Source: Vibrio pelagius
GTDB taxonomy: Bacteria > Pseudomonadota > Gammaproteobacteria > Enterobacterales > Vibrionaceae
Assembly (NCBI RefSeq): GCF_024347575.1
Contig: NZ_AP025503.1
Location: 2,914,001-2,978,000 of the forward strand
Length of the DNA: 64,000 nt
Direction of reading: 5' to 3'
Numbering within the stretch: position 1 is the stretch's first letter; the number at the start of each line of letters is the position of its first letter. Positions 9,986 to 18,290 of the stretch are shown one piece after another. The position numbers and the translations under genes are program-made. The notes beneath the pieces were generated by a model that worked only from the letters and a program-made list of their open reading frames with translations, made no database searches and was not told the DNA's origin.

Positions 9986-10047
9986 ACTATTATCCTCGCG
10001 CATTCTGGATTACCATGAGTGCAGAATCACTAACATTTGAAAGACTT

Positions 10048-10581
10048 GTGGCTAATAGAGATTATGTAAAGCGCGGCCGTGGAAATAAACGCACGGCTAA
10101 AAAACCTGCCCCTCGCCGAAAACCTTGGCGTAGCGGTCTTTTGGCGATCTTACTGGCTGGTGGCTTTGGCTACGGCTTGTATCTGTTAAGCAATGATCCT
10201 GAGCCGCCACCGCCAACTGTGGTGACTAAGCCCAAGCCGAAACCTAAGCCAGCCAAGGTTATCCCACCACCACCCGAGGAGAAGTGGGATTACGTAGAAA
10301 CCTTGCCTAGCCGAGAGGTAGAAGTCAAAGCCAAAGAGCAGCAGATTTCTAAGATACCATACATCATGCAGTGTGGTGCGTACAAAACCTCAGCTCAAGC
10401 TGAAGCGCGTAAGCTCGACATTGCTTTCCAAGGCATATCAAGTGATATCCGCAAGAAAGAAGGCAGCAGCTGGTATCGTGTGGTACTTGGTCCTTACAAA
10501 CTGAAGCGTGACGCTGAGCGTGATCGCCACAAATTACAAAGAGCCAAAATCGAGCCGTGTGCGATTTGGAAAGATCAATAA
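10048..10581 (+). CDS. ftsN: Cell-division protein FtsN
   Basis: A late division protein that triggers septal peptidoglycan synthesis. It has a short cytoplasmic tail, one membrane helix (about residues 26-46 of this model), a proline/lysine-rich periplasmic linker and a C-terminal SPOR domain that binds denuded septal glycan (from about YIMQCGAYKTSAQAEARK to GPYKLKRDAERDRHKLQ). I chose the GTG at 10048 because it gives VANRDYVKRGRG, matching the family start MAxRDYVRR, and 177 residues. An in-frame ATG at 10015 is possible; the ATG at 9967 is not, because it lies within the cytR terminator. The protein is shorter than E. coli FtsN (319), mainly in the linker. Confidence 0.9.
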   Translation: MANRDYVKRGRGNKRTAKKPAPRRKPWRSGLLAILLAGGFGYGLYLLSNDPEPPPPTVVTKPKPKPKPAKVIPPPPEEKWDYVETLPSREVEVKAKEQQISKIPYIMQCGAYKTSAQAEARKLDIAFQGISSDIRKKEGSSWYRVVLGPYKLKRDAERDRHKLQRAKIEPCAIWKDQ

Positions 10582-10591
10582 ATCACACAAT

Positions 10592-10620
10592 GAAAACCTC
10601 CACTTTTGGGGGTTTTCTGG
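10592..10620 (+). terminator. Terminator of ftsN
   Basis: The stem gaaaaccycc / ggggttttc with one mismatch and a TTTTC tail lies 10 bases after the ftsN stop. Confidence 0.65.
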
Positions 10621-10685
10621 TTTCTAAGCCAGCACCTCTTTCTACTGCCCTACCTGCATAAATTGCCCTGCATCCACCAAGGCAA

Positions 10686-10714
10686 CTTGAATTCTTAGTA
10701 GGCCATCCTCATAT
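10686..10714 (+). promoter_or_regulatory. Candidate sigma-32 heat-shock promoter of hslVU
   Basis: CTTGAA (10686-10691), then 15 bases, then CCTCATAT (10707-10714) resembles the sigma-32 elements CTTGAAA and CCCCATnT. It lies about 40-70 bases upstream of hslV, whose E. coli homologue is a heat-shock operon. Confidence 0.6.
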
Positions 10715-10756
10715 TGTTTTTATACCCAAAGATAAAAAGATAAAGAGGCCCTACTC

Positions 10757-11305
10757 GTGACTACCATTGTATCTGTACGTCGTAATAATAAAGTCGTCAT
10801 CGCGGGTGATGGACAAGTATCTCTAGGCAACACTGTAATGAAGGGCAATGCCCGTAAAGTACGTCGCCTATACAATAATAAAGTACTGGCAGGTTTCGCT
10901 GGCGGTACAGCAGATGCTTTCACGCTATTCGAAAAATTTGAAAGCAAGCTGCAAATGCACCAAGGTCACCTAACCAAAGCTGCCGTTGAGCTGGCGAAGG
11001 ATTGGCGTAGTGATCGCGCTCTGCGCAAGCTAGAAGCCCTATTGGCCGTTGCCGATGAAACCGCCTCTCTGATCATCACTGGTAACGGTGACGTAGTACA
11101 GCCAGAGCACGACCTAATCGCAATTGGCTCAGGTGGCAACTTTGCACAGGCAGCGGCGACAGCCCTACTAGAAAATACCGATTTAGATGCTCGTGAAATC
11201 GCAGAGAAGGCGCTAACTATTGCAGGCGACATCTGTGTGTTCACCAACCATCACCACACTGTTGAAGAACTAGAAAGCACCGTTGAGCTACCGAAACCGG
11301 AATAA
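10757..11305 (+). CDS. hslV: ATP-dependent protease subunit HslV (ClpQ)
   Basis: The proteasome-like peptidase of the HslVU complex. Threonine 2 ([10 protein letters not shown]) becomes the catalytic N-terminal nucleophile after methionine removal. [36 protein letters not shown] and [11 protein letters not shown] follow the E. coli protein closely. The start is GTG behind an AAAGAGG ribosome-binding site. The 182-residue protein is a little longer than E. coli HslV (176) owing to a short C-terminal tail ([12 protein letters not shown]). It forms an operon with hslU 51 bases downstream and sits behind the candidate sigma-32 promoter. Confidence 0.97.
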   Translation: MTTIVSVRRNNKVVIAGDGQVSLGNTVMKGNARKVRRLYNNKVLAGFAGGTADAFTLFEKFESKLQMHQGHLTKAAVELAKDWRSDRALRKLEALLAVADETASLIITGNGDVVQPEHDLIAIGSGGNFAQAAATALLENTDLDAREIAEKALTIAGDICVFTNHHHTVEELESTVELPKPE

Positions 11306-11356
11306 GACTCAAACCAATATTGCACCCAACAGTGATTCAAGAATTAAGGAATAGAC

Positions 11357-12691
11357 ATGTCTGAAATGACCCCTCGTGAAATTGTTCATGAACTGAACCG
11401 CCACATCATTGGCCAAGAAAACGCGAAGCGCTCTGTAGCTATCGCCCTTCGTAACCGCTGGCGTCGTATGCAGCTAGATGAGAGCCTGCGTGTTGAGGTT
11501 TCTCCTAAGAACATTCTGATGATCGGTCCAACCGGTGTGGGTAAAACGGAAATTGCTCGCCGCCTAGCGAAACTTGCAAACGCACCTTTCATCAAGGTCG
11601 AGGCAACGAAATTCACTGAAGTCGGCTACGTGGGTAAAGAAGTAGAGACCATTATCCGTGACCTAACCGACGTTGCGATCAAGATGACTCACCAACAAGC
11701 GATGGAAAAAGTAAAGTTCCGCGCTGAAGAGCAAGCTGAAGAGCGTATCCTTGATGCCCTTCTTCCACCAGCTCGCGATGCTTGGGGTCAAAACGAACAA
11801 GCAGAGGAAGGCTCGTCAAACACCCGTCAGATTTTCCGCAAAAAGCTGCGTGAAGGTAAGCTAGACGACAAAGAGATCGAAATCGATGTTGCAGCGCCAC
11901 AGATGGGCGTTGAAATCATGGCACCTCCAGGCATGGAAGAGATGACAAACCAGCTACAAGGCATGTTCCAAAACCTTGCTGGTGATACCAAGAAGAAACG
12001 TAAGCTGAAAATCAAAGACGCGTTCAAGGCTTTGACTGAAGAAGAAGCGGCAAAACTGGTTAACCAAGAAGAGCTGAAAGAGAACGCAATCTTCAACGTT
12101 GAAAACAACGGTATCGTATTTATCGATGAGATCGACAAGATCTGTAAGCGTGGTGATAGCTCGGGTCCAGACGTCTCTCGTGAAGGTGTTCAGCGAGACC
12201 TACTACCACTTATTGAAGGTAGCACGGTATCGACTAAGCACGGCATGGTGAAAACAGACCATATCCTGTTTGTTACTTCGGGTGCATTCCAAGTGGCTAA
12301 GCCATCGGATCTGATCCCTGAGCTACAAGGCCGTCTACCAATCCGTGTTGAACTTGAAGCGCTATCAAGCCACGACTTCAAGCGCATCCTGACTGAGCCA
12401 AAAGCGTCTCTAACTGAGCAATACATCGCTCTAATGAAGACAGAAGAGGTAGATGTAGAGTTCACCGAAGATGGCATCACTCAGATCGCAGAAGCGGCAT
12501 GGCAAGTCAACGAAACGACCGAAAACATCGGTGCACGTCGTCTACACACGGTAATGGAACGTCTAATGGATGAGATTTCATTCGAAGCGACCGACAAAGC
12601 CGGTAGCAAGTTAGTGATTGATGCTGGTTACGTGAAGTCTAAACTAGGCGAATTCGTTGAAGACGAAGACCTAAGCCGCTTCATTCTGTAG
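11357..12691 (+). CDS. hslU: ATPase subunit HslU (ClpY)
   Basis: The AAA+ unfoldase that feeds substrates into HslV. The 444-residue protein has Walker [16 protein letters not shown], the pore motif GYVGKE, a variable I-domain (about residues 110-240, including a charged [17 protein letters not shown] stretch), Walker [11 protein letters not shown] and the sensor region [15 protein letters not shown]. The C-terminus [10 protein letters not shown] matches the tail that docks into HslV. It starts with ATG after AAGGAAT and is the second gene of the operon. Confidence 0.98.
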   Translation: MSEMTPREIVHELNRHIIGQENAKRSVAIALRNRWRRMQLDESLRVEVSPKNILMIGPTGVGKTEIARRLAKLANAPFIKVEATKFTEVGYVGKEVETIIRDLTDVAIKMTHQQAMEKVKFRAEEQAEERILDALLPPARDAWGQNEQAEEGSSNTRQIFRKKLREGKLDDKEIEIDVAAPQMGVEIMAPPGMEEMTNQLQGMFQNLAGDTKKKRKLKIKDAFKALTEEEAAKLVNQEELKENAIFNVENNGIVFIDEIDKICKRGDSSGPDVSREGVQRDLLPLIEGSTVSTKHGMVKTDHILFVTSGAFQVAKPSDLIPELQGRLPIRVELEALSSHDFKRILTEPKASLTEQYIALMKTEEVDVEFTEDGITQIAEAAWQVNETTENIGARRLHTVMERLMDEISFEATDKAGSKLVIDAGYVKSKLGEFVEDEDLSRFIL

Positions 12692-12753
12692 CACAAAAAT
12701 ATCCAACTTGTTGCTCTAACGCAAAGAAACAGCAAGCTGTTAACCAATTTCAC

Positions 12754-12779
12754 GGCCCACTCTCGAGTGGGCTTTTTAT
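12754..12779 (+). terminator. Terminator of hslVU
   Basis: The stem gcccactc / gagtgggc is followed by TTTTTATT, about 60 bases after the hslU stop. Confidence 0.85.
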
Positions 12780-12850
12780 TACCTAAAAAATGAGCGTATA
12801 CTCGAAATACGGTATGACACAGTGTCCTTACAACGACAAATAGACCTACG

Positions 12851-13768
12851 ATGAAACAATCTCTACTGATTTGGCTTGATGCCGCACGACCAAAAACTCT
12901 GCCTCTCGCACTCGTCTCTATTCTTACAGGAAGTAGTTTAGCGTTCGCTAGCGATCAGTTTTCTCTCTCCATTGCTTTGTTGGCTTTTCTCACTGCAACC
13001 TTGCTGCAGATCCTTTCCAACCTCGCTAACGACTATGGCGATGCGCTGAAAGGCACCGACAATGAAAAGCGCCTAGGTCCAATGCGTGCGATGCAGTCGG
13101 GCGCAGTCTCCGCCGCAACCATGAAGCAGGCCATCATCCTAAATATTGTGTTTACCATAATTGCTGGACTTATCTTAATTTTCCATGCCCTATCCTCTAT
13201 TGAGAGCATTCTCTCTTTCATCGGTTTGGGTGTGCTGGCAATTGCAGCCGCGATCGCCTACACCGTCGGTAACAAACCTTATGGTTATATCGGTTTAGGT
13301 GACCTGTCGGTATTCATCTTCTTTGGCCTGCTTGGTGTATCTGGGACTTACTTCCTGCACACTGGTCACATCGAACCAAGTCTATTCTTACCCGCTTTGG
13401 GCTGTGGCTTGATGGCGGTGGCCGTACTTAACATCAACAACATGCGTGACATCGAAAACGACAGTGAGTGTGGTAAACGCACCATGGCGGTTCGACTAGG
13501 ACAGCGCAGAGCTAAGCAGTATCACTTTGTGCTGCTGAGCGTGGCAGTGATTGCTTTCGCGAGCTACCTGCTTATTCAAGATAAACCTGTCTGGATTAGC
13601 CTGCCATTTTCACTGAGTATCATCACCGTTTATAAACACGGTAAGGCCGTTTGGGATACGGAAAAACCCGCGCAAATCGCACCTATGATGCCTGTTATCG
13701 TGAAATGTTCTCTGGTGACTAACTTATTGTTTGCTAGTGTTGTTGTAGCTCAAACTCTATTGACATAA
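12851..13768 (+). CDS. menA: 1,4-dihydroxy-2-naphthoate octaprenyltransferase
   Basis: An integral membrane UbiA-family prenyltransferase that attaches the octaprenyl chain in menaquinone synthesis. The 305-residue protein has several hydrophobic helices and the conserved N-terminal AARPKTLPLALVS. The first aspartate-rich motif is in NLANDYGDALKGTD, and the second prenyl-diphosphate/metal site is NNMRDIENDSECGKRT. The length fits E. coli MenA (308). It lies between hslVU and rraA as in enterics. Its ATG is preceded by a weak ribosome-binding site. Confidence 0.95.
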   Translation: MKQSLLIWLDAARPKTLPLALVSILTGSSLAFASDQFSLSIALLAFLTATLLQILSNLANDYGDALKGTDNEKRLGPMRAMQSGAVSAATMKQAIILNIVFTIIAGLILIFHALSSIESILSFIGLGVLAIAAAIAYTVGNKPYGYIGLGDLSVFIFFGLLGVSGTYFLHTGHIEPSLFLPALGCGLMAVAVLNINNMRDIENDSECGKRTMAVRLGQRRAKQYHFVLLSVAVIAFASYLLIQDKPVWISLPFSLSIITVYKHGKAVWDTEKPAQIAPMMPVIVKCSLVTNLLFASVVVAQTLLT

Positions 13769-13841
13769 TTCAGACTAATCATTGCAAAGGGATCGAGCAC
13801 CGATATACTCAAAGTAAGCTCATTGTTCAAAAGGTACGCGA

Positions 13842-14360
13842 ATGGAATACAACACTTCAGCACTGTGCGACATCTATCTAGACCAAGTGGATGTCGTAGA
13901 GCCGATGTTCAGCAACTTTGGTGGAAGAGCCTCCTTTGCTGGACAGATCACTACACTCAAATGTTTCGAGGACAACGCGCTGATCCGTTCCGTTCTAGAG
14001 CAAGACGGCTTAGGTCGTGTTTTACTGATTGATGGTGGTGGCTCGCTACGTAAAGCGCTGATTGATGCCGAGTTAGCACTGTTAGCCGAAGACAATGAGT
14101 GGGAAGGTATTGTTGTGTATGGCTGCGTACGTGAAGTCGACGAACTAGAAGATATGAACCTGGGTATCCACGCGCTCGCCTCCATCCCGGTTGGCGCTGT
14201 GCAAGATGGCGTTGGTGAAGTTGATGTTCCCGTGAATTTTGGCAGCGTTAGCTTCCTACCTGAAGATTACCTCTATGCCGACAACACCGGCATCATTCTC
14301 TCGCCAGAGCCACTCGATGTAGAGTTCGAGCTTGATGATGAAGATGATGACAATCAATAG
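13842..14360 (+). CDS. rraA: Regulator of RNase E activity RraA
   Basis: A trimeric ring protein that binds RNase E and inhibits mRNA decay in E. coli. The 172-residue protein aligns with E. coli RraA (161) from [21 protein letters not shown] through [34 protein letters not shown] and [11 protein letters not shown]. It carries an extra acidic tail (about 11 residues, [11 protein letters not shown]). The family was once mis-assigned as menaquinone methyltransferase MenG; the menA neighbour is not evidence for that. The ATG follows AAAGGTACGCG. Confidence 0.95.
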   Translation: MEYNTSALCDIYLDQVDVVEPMFSNFGGRASFAGQITTLKCFEDNALIRSVLEQDGLGRVLLIDGGGSLRKALIDAELALLAEDNEWEGIVVYGCVREVDELEDMNLGIHALASIPVGAVQDGVGEVDVPVNFGSVSFLPEDYLYADNTGIILSPEPLDVEFELDDEDDDNQ

Positions 14361-14367
14361 TTGATAC

Positions 14368-14405
14368 AAAAATGCCCGCTAACCGAGTAGCGGGCATTTT
14401 TTCTT
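14368..14405. terminator. Bidirectional terminator rraA / zapB
   Basis: The stem aaatgcccgct / agcgggcattt with an aaccgagt loop has A- and T-runs on both sides. It lies between the convergent rraA and zapB genes. Confidence 0.88.
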
Positions 14406-14430
14406 CAACGTTTATCGCAGCAAAAGTGGA

Positions 14431-14673
14431 TTACTCAACTTCGTCCATCTTGCCTAGTAGGCTGCGAATGCGGTCTTGCCATGCTGCATGTTCTTGCTGC
14501 ATTTGCTGAGTTTTTTGCTCTAGCTCTTCACGGCTTGCTTTTAGCTCACCAGCTTCTGCCGCTAGCTGCTGCTTCTCTTCTTTTAGCTCTTCTACTTCCA
14601 TTTGCAGAAGTGCAATAGTATCAACTGCTGTTTGAATTTTTGCTTCTAGTTGCTCTAGTACTTCAAAAGACAT
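14431..14673 (-). CDS. zapB: Cell-division protein ZapB
   Basis: A small cytoplasmic coiled-coil protein that links ZapA/FtsZ to the chromosome terminus protein MatP. The 80 residues form one continuous heptad-rich helix with glutamate-, lysine- and glutamine-dense sequence. The start [20 protein letters not shown] and [13 protein letters not shown] match E. coli ZapB. Position next to rraA and glpX matches enterics. Single gene. Confidence 0.93.
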   Translation of the reverse strand: MSFEVLEQLEAKIQTAVDTIALLQMEVEELKEEKQQLAAEAGELKASREELEQKTQQMQQEHAAWQDRIRSLLGKMDEVE

Positions 14674-14997
14674 TCTGGCCTACCTTTAAGTTATCCATTT
14701 GATGTTGAAGGTTCACTCCACTTATTGCCCCATTCTACTCAGCAGAGCACGGATAAACACTCTATATCTTCGATATTTTGCGCCATTCGATGAAAAAAAC
14801 ATCGCTTTTTACCGAATATTGACGTTAATTGTGTCAGCACGATTACTTAACTGATTATTTCGGTGAATATTTTAAAATTTCTGCTCGACTTTGATCGTAA
14901 ACAAAGTCACAAAAGCAAAAAAGCAAACGTTTCCTTTGAACTATGGTAAAATCCGCCGCGAAATTTCTATTCCCCCTTTGAAAATTTTGGAGTCCGC
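14674..14997. other. Divergent intergenic region zapB / glpX
   Basis: These 324 bases are AT-rich and hold the promoters of both genes. The clearest element is the operator-like palindrome at 14921-14936, listed separately. The glpX ribosome-binding site (TTGGAG) is at about 14988-14993. No ORF is supported, and glpF and glpK, neighbours of glpX in E. coli, are absent. Confidence 0.4.
14921..14936. promoter_or_regulatory. LacI-family (PurR/Cra-like) operator candidate upstream of glpX
   Basis: AAGCAAACGTTTCCTT matches 13 of 16 positions of the PurR consensus ACGCAAACGTTTGCGT. Its GGAAACGTTTGC complement also resembles the Cra (FruR) pattern. It lies about 60 bases before the glpX start. Cra would suit gluconeogenesis, PurR would suit nucleotide control; the sequence alone does not decide. 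Confidence 0.4.
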
Positions 14998-16005
14998 ATG
15001 AAACGCGATTTAGCAATGGCATTTTCTCGTGTCACTGAAGGTGCAGCACTAGCAGGTTATAAATGGCTTGGCCGTGGTGATAAAAACGCTGCCGATGGTG
15101 CCGCAGTAGAAGTCATGCGTAGCCTACTCAACAAAACCGAAATCAGTGGTGAGATCGTGATCGGTGAAGGCGAAATCGATGATGCTCCGATGCTATACAT
15201 AGGCGAAAATGTCGGTGTTGGTGGTGATGCTGTTGATATCGCCGTCGATCCAATAGAAGGGACGCGTATGACGGCGATGGGCCAGTCAAACGCACTGGCT
15301 GTACTAGCTGCCGGTGAAAAAGGCAGCTTCCTCAAAGCGCCTGATATGTACATGGAAAAACTGGTTGTTGGCCCTGGAGCTAAAGGCGCTATCGACCTAG
15401 AAAAGCCACTAAAAGAGAACCTAGAGAACATTGCTAAAGCACTGGGTAAATCTTTAGATACGCTTGTAGTAACCACGCTAGCGAAACCTCGTCACGATCA
15501 AGTGATCGCAGAGATGCAAGCGATGGGCGTACGCGTATTTGCTGTACCAGATGGTGACGTAGCCGCTTCTATCCTAACTTGTATGCCAGACAGCGAAGTA
15601 GACGTGATGTACTGCATCGGTGGCGCACCAGAAGGTGTGGTATCAGCAGCAGTAATTCGTGCGCTAGATGGCGACATGCACGGTCGTTTGCTGCCACGTC
15701 ATGAAGTGAAAGGCGACAACGAAGAGAACCGTAAGCACGGTGAACTGGAACTTGAGCGTTGTGCTGAAATGGGCGTAACTGCAGGTGTAGTTCTAAAAAT
15801 GGAAGACATGGCGCGCAGTGACAACGTTGTATTCTCGGCAACAGGCATCACTAAAGGTGATCTGCTAGAGGGCATCACGCGTCAAGGCAACATCGCAACC
15901 ACAGAGACTCTACTGATTCGTGGCCGCTGCCGTACCATTCGTCGTATCAAGTCGATTCACTACCTTGAGCGTAAAGACCCAGAAGTGATCGATCACATTC
16001 TTTAA
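14998..16005 (+). CDS. glpX: Class II fructose-1,6-bisphosphatase GlpX
   Basis: Hydrolyses fructose-1,6-bisphosphate in gluconeogenesis with Mn2+ or Mg2+. The 335-residue protein has the metal-binding motifs VIGEGEIDDAPM and VDPIEGTRM of the inositol-monophosphatase fold, plus GGAPEGVVSAAV. Length matches E. coli GlpX (336). The ATG is preceded by TTGGAG. It is monocistronic here, not part of a glpFKX operon. Confidence 0.96.
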   Translation: MKRDLAMAFSRVTEGAALAGYKWLGRGDKNAADGAAVEVMRSLLNKTEISGEIVIGEGEIDDAPMLYIGENVGVGGDAVDIAVDPIEGTRMTAMGQSNALAVLAAGEKGSFLKAPDMYMEKLVVGPGAKGAIDLEKPLKENLENIAKALGKSLDTLVVTTLAKPRHDQVIAEMQAMGVRVFAVPDGDVAASILTCMPDSEVDVMYCIGGAPEGVVSAAVIRALDGDMHGRLLPRHEVKGDNEENRKHGELELERCAEMGVTAGVVLKMEDMARSDNVVFSATGITKGDLLEGITRQGNIATTETLLIRGRCRTIRRIKSIHYLERKDPEVIDHIL

Positions 16006-16030
16006 TAACGATCATCACCCCATTCTGTTT

Positions 16031-16065
16031 AAGGCTAGCATTTCGATGCTGGCCTTTTCTTTTTG
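16031..16065 (+). terminator. Terminator of glpX
   Basis: The stem aaggctagcat / atgctggcctt is capped by a TTCG tetraloop and followed by TTCTTTTTG. Confidence 0.88.
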
Positions 16066-16152
16066 TAGCGATGTTACAGGTTGGCTATAGTAAATGGTTT
16101 GCTTTATAAATACCTTGCCTCATAATAGTAAGGTTCATGAGGTAGGGATAGT

Positions 16153-16770
16153 ATGAAAACAAGCGACAGAATTTTACACACCATTAAGCGCCACGGGGCC
16201 GTTACTGCTAAGCAGCTCGCACAAGAGTTTGGCATGACGACTATGGGTGCAAGGCAGCACCTCCAAAGCCTAGAAGATGATGGTATTCTGGCGTTTCATG
16301 ACGTGAAAGTGAAAGTTGGCCGCCCAACGCGTCACTGGTCTCTAACCCAGCAGGGGCACAATCAGTTTTCTGACCGCCACGGTGAATTGACTATTCAAGT
16401 TATCGATGCGGTTGAGAATCTGTTTGGAAAAGAGGGCCTCGCTAAAGTCGCTGCCGAGCGAGAGCAATCGACTCTAAAGCAGTACCAACAAGCCTTGGTT
16501 AACTGCGATGACCTTCTTAGCAAGCTTCAAACCCTCACTCAGCTGCGTGAAGATGAAGGCTACATGGCAGAGCTGCACGATGAAGGTGATCACTACGTCT
16601 TGATTGAGAACCACTGCCCTATCTGTAAAGCCGCAACGCGCTGTCCAAGCTTATGCCAATCTGAGTTAAACGTGTTTACAGAGCTACTCAAAAATGACTG
16701 CAATATCAGTCGTTCCGAGCACATTATTGCGGGTGAGCGTCGCTGTACATATACAGTGATTCCGTTTTAG
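16153..16770 (+). CDS. SufR-like winged-helix regulator with a cysteine cluster
   Basis: The 205-residue protein has an N-terminal winged helix (residues 3-70: RILHTIKRHGAVTAKQLAQ, then GMTTMGARQHLQSLEDDG and GRPTRHWSLTQQG), typical of the COG2345 (SufR-type) regulators. The C-terminal half has six cysteines: C155, C158, C164, C168, C183 and C198. The arrangement resembles the iron-sulfur-ligand region of SufR-type proteins, so it may sense Fe-S status or redox; that role is inferred. It is transcribed alone, 147 bases after glpX, and a DUF3135 gene follows 116 bases downstream. No suf or isc genes lie nearby. Confidence 0.75.
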   Translation: MKTSDRILHTIKRHGAVTAKQLAQEFGMTTMGARQHLQSLEDDGILAFHDVKVKVGRPTRHWSLTQQGHNQFSDRHGELTIQVIDAVENLFGKEGLAKVAAEREQSTLKQYQQALVNCDDLLSKLQTLTQLREDEGYMAELHDEGDHYVLIENHCPICKAATRCPSLCQSELNVFTELLKNDCNISRSEHIIAGERRCTYTVIPF

Positions 16771-16886
16771 TGCTGTAGACAGCCACTGTCTCAAATTTGA
16801 GAAGAACACAAACTGAACAAAAAACAACCAAATTCTTTCTTAAGCTTAAAGTATCTCACTCACGATGCATTACTAAGGAAAGAAAG

Positions 16887-17225
16887 ATGGGACATCCTCA
16901 ACCCAATCTCAAACTGCCCCCTTTCGATGAATTGGTTGAACTTGCTCAGAGAGATCCGAATGCGTTCAACCAACTTAAACAAGAAATGTGTGAACAGATG
17001 ATCTGCTCCGCCTCTCACATTATGCAAGACAGACTGCGCGCCCAACAAAGCCACATTGACTTAGTGGTCAGCCGCTGTAAAAACCCGCACCAAGCCAACG
17101 TTGTATTAATGCGAGAGCTACGTTGTCAAGTCTGCAAGTTTCAGGAAGCACTGCAGGGTAATAGCTTGAACTCAGAACCACCACAAGCGACCATCATTGC
17201 ATTTAAACCAAGGAACACCGACTAA
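16887..17225 (+). CDS. DUF3135-type protein of unknown function
   Basis: This 112-residue cytoplasmic protein begins MGHPQPNLKLPPFDELVELAQRD. I recognise it as the small DUF3135 type found in Vibrio and relatives (motif PPFDEL-x-x-LA-x-x-DP). It has no signal peptide or membrane helix. Five cysteines are scattered, with a CRNP-like segment SRCKNPHQANVVLMREL near the middle. The frame is open to 16797, but the ATG at 16887 has a strong AAGGAAAGAAAG ribosome-binding site and removes an unconserved extension. Its TAA stop touches the left end of an inverted-repeat element at 17225. Confidence 0.7.
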   Translation: MGHPQPNLKLPPFDELVELAQRDPNAFNQLKQEMCEQMICSASHIMQDRLRAQQSHIDLVVSRCKNPHQANVVLMRELRCQVCKFQEALQGNSLNSEPPQATIIAFKPRNTD

Positions 17226-17386
17226 TACCAATCGTAGTAAATAATTGCTCACACTAGCTTGTTAAAATGCTCGATAACTGCGTTAGAATTTTTAATTGTA
17301 GAATAACTACTTATCGAAAAATTCTGCCTTGTTCTCAAGCCTTTTTCCTGCGCTATTTTTGATCACTTACTTACTGTGATTGGTAT
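17225..17386 (+). repeat. MITE-like inverted-repeat element, copy A
   Basis: A 162-base non-coding element bounded by ATACCAATC and its complement GATTGGTAT, with imperfect terminal inverted repeats of about 19 bases (TACCAATC-N2-AGTAAATAA type). A second copy in opposite orientation lies at 33305-33466. The two are the same length and differ at only about six positions by my reading. The left end coincides with the stop codon of the DUF3135 gene. Confidence 0.85.
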
Positions 17387-17403
17387 AACCCTTAGGGAAG
17401 CGA

Positions 17404-17437
17404 TACAAAAAAGGAGGCGACATACCTCCTTTTTCTT
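17404..17437. terminator. Terminator of DUF805 gene (bidirectional)
   Basis: The stem aaaaggagg / cctcctttt with a cgacata loop and flanking A- and T-runs lies just beyond the DUF805 stop and right of repeat copy A. Confidence 0.8.
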
Positions 17438-17471
17438 TCAAAACATTCTTAGCACAGTGCTTGTTTGCACC

Positions 17472-17894
17472 TTACTCCGGCTCATCACCGTAATCATTAC
17501 GACCTTCTGTGCCCTTCAAAAAGCCACACTCAACCAGAATCCACAGGCCACACACCAATGCGGCAACCGTCGCCACCATGTGAACAGGTGAAACGGTTTC
17601 AGCGGTTGGTGTCGCCATTGGCGATGCTAGGCGCCCTAAAACTAAAGGCACATTCAGTAGCAGCCACATATTTGATTTATTACGGTCATGCCAGCGCTTT
17701 GCCGTCACTGCCAAATCAGGAATCACCAACATCAATAAGAAAATTGGCAATAAGATGTATGAGTATGCAGGGAACAACACAGAGATACCGGAGGCAAAGC
17801 CCGTAATCGCAACGTAGTAAAATACGTTCCAAATCCAGTAGGTTTTACGGCTGATTCTTCCTTGGAAGGAAAACAGTAACGCTTTCATCGACAT
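17472..17894 (-). CDS. DUF805 inner-membrane protein
   Basis: A 140-residue membrane protein with about four hydrophobic helices. Features typical of the DUF805 (YhaH/YhaI) family are the N-terminal FSFQGRISRKTYWIW (the GR-x-x-R-x-x-YW motif) and the loop KRWHDRNKSNMWLL. The C-terminus GFLKGTEGRNDYGDEP matches the family's G-T-x-G-x-N-x-YG ending. Function is unknown. It is 48 bases downstream of the CHMI-type isomerase gene on the same strand, so they may share a transcript. Confidence 0.85.
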   Translation of the reverse strand: MSMKALLFSFQGRISRKTYWIWNVFYYVAITGFASGISVLFPAYSYILLPIFLLMLVIPDLAVTAKRWHDRNKSNMWLLLNVPLVLGRLASPMATPTAETVSPVHMVATVAALVCGLWILVECGFLKGTEGRNDYGDEPE

Positions 17895-17942
17895 CTTAAA
17901 TACACTCTAATTTGGGATGCGGCCAAAATGGGCTGCAAAAAT

Positions 17943-18290
17943 TTAATTAATCACTTTTTGAAAACTGTTGATGTCCATATCGCGAATGTTCACTGTCAAA
18001 CTTCTTACATGGCTTGCTTGTTCTTGCAATACCACCATTAGTGCTCGTGACAGCTCCCTTTTCTGCTCATCTGTGCGACCAGAGAGTAACTCAAAACTGA
18101 TATGAATAAAGTCCACACTGTCGTCTTCTTCCCCCACTAGCCAATTATGGCAACGCAGAGAACGAGATTTGACAGAGGATGCATCAAACAATCCACAGTG
18201 TAATGCAACTTGATGGAGATCTTCTAGCAAACCTTGTACATTCACTCGCTCATCCACCGAGTTTGAGTACTCAAGAACTAAATTTGGCAT
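17943..18290 (-). CDS. 5-carboxymethyl-2-hydroxymuconate isomerase-family protein
   Basis: A 115-residue tautomerase-superfamily protein of the CHMI (HpaF) family. Methionine removal would expose the catalytic amino-terminal proline (MPNLVLEYSNS). The middle HISFELLSGRTDEQKRELS is also characteristic. In organisms with the hpa cluster the enzyme works in homoprotocatechuate degradation. No hpa genes are visible here, so the substrate is unknown. The ATG is preceded by AGGAAGTAACC. It is transcribed away from tpiA and probably with the DUF805 gene. Confidence 0.8.
   Translation of the reverse strand: MPNLVLEYSNSVDERVNVQGLLEDLHQVALHCGLFDASSVKSRSLRCHNWLVGEEDDSVDFIHISFELLSGRTDEQKRELSRALMVVLQEQASHVRSLTVNIRDMDINSFQKVIN

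Noticed and set aside
9967..10047. Longer FtsN N-terminus from ATG 9967
   Set aside because: That ATG is inside the cytR terminator hairpin; the family begins MAxRDYVRR, matched by the GTG at 10048.
17376..17806. Plus-strand ORFs running from repeat copy A across the DUF805 gene
   Set aside because: They are antisense to a well-supported DUF805 gene, start inside the repeat or the terminator and have no protein-like composition.
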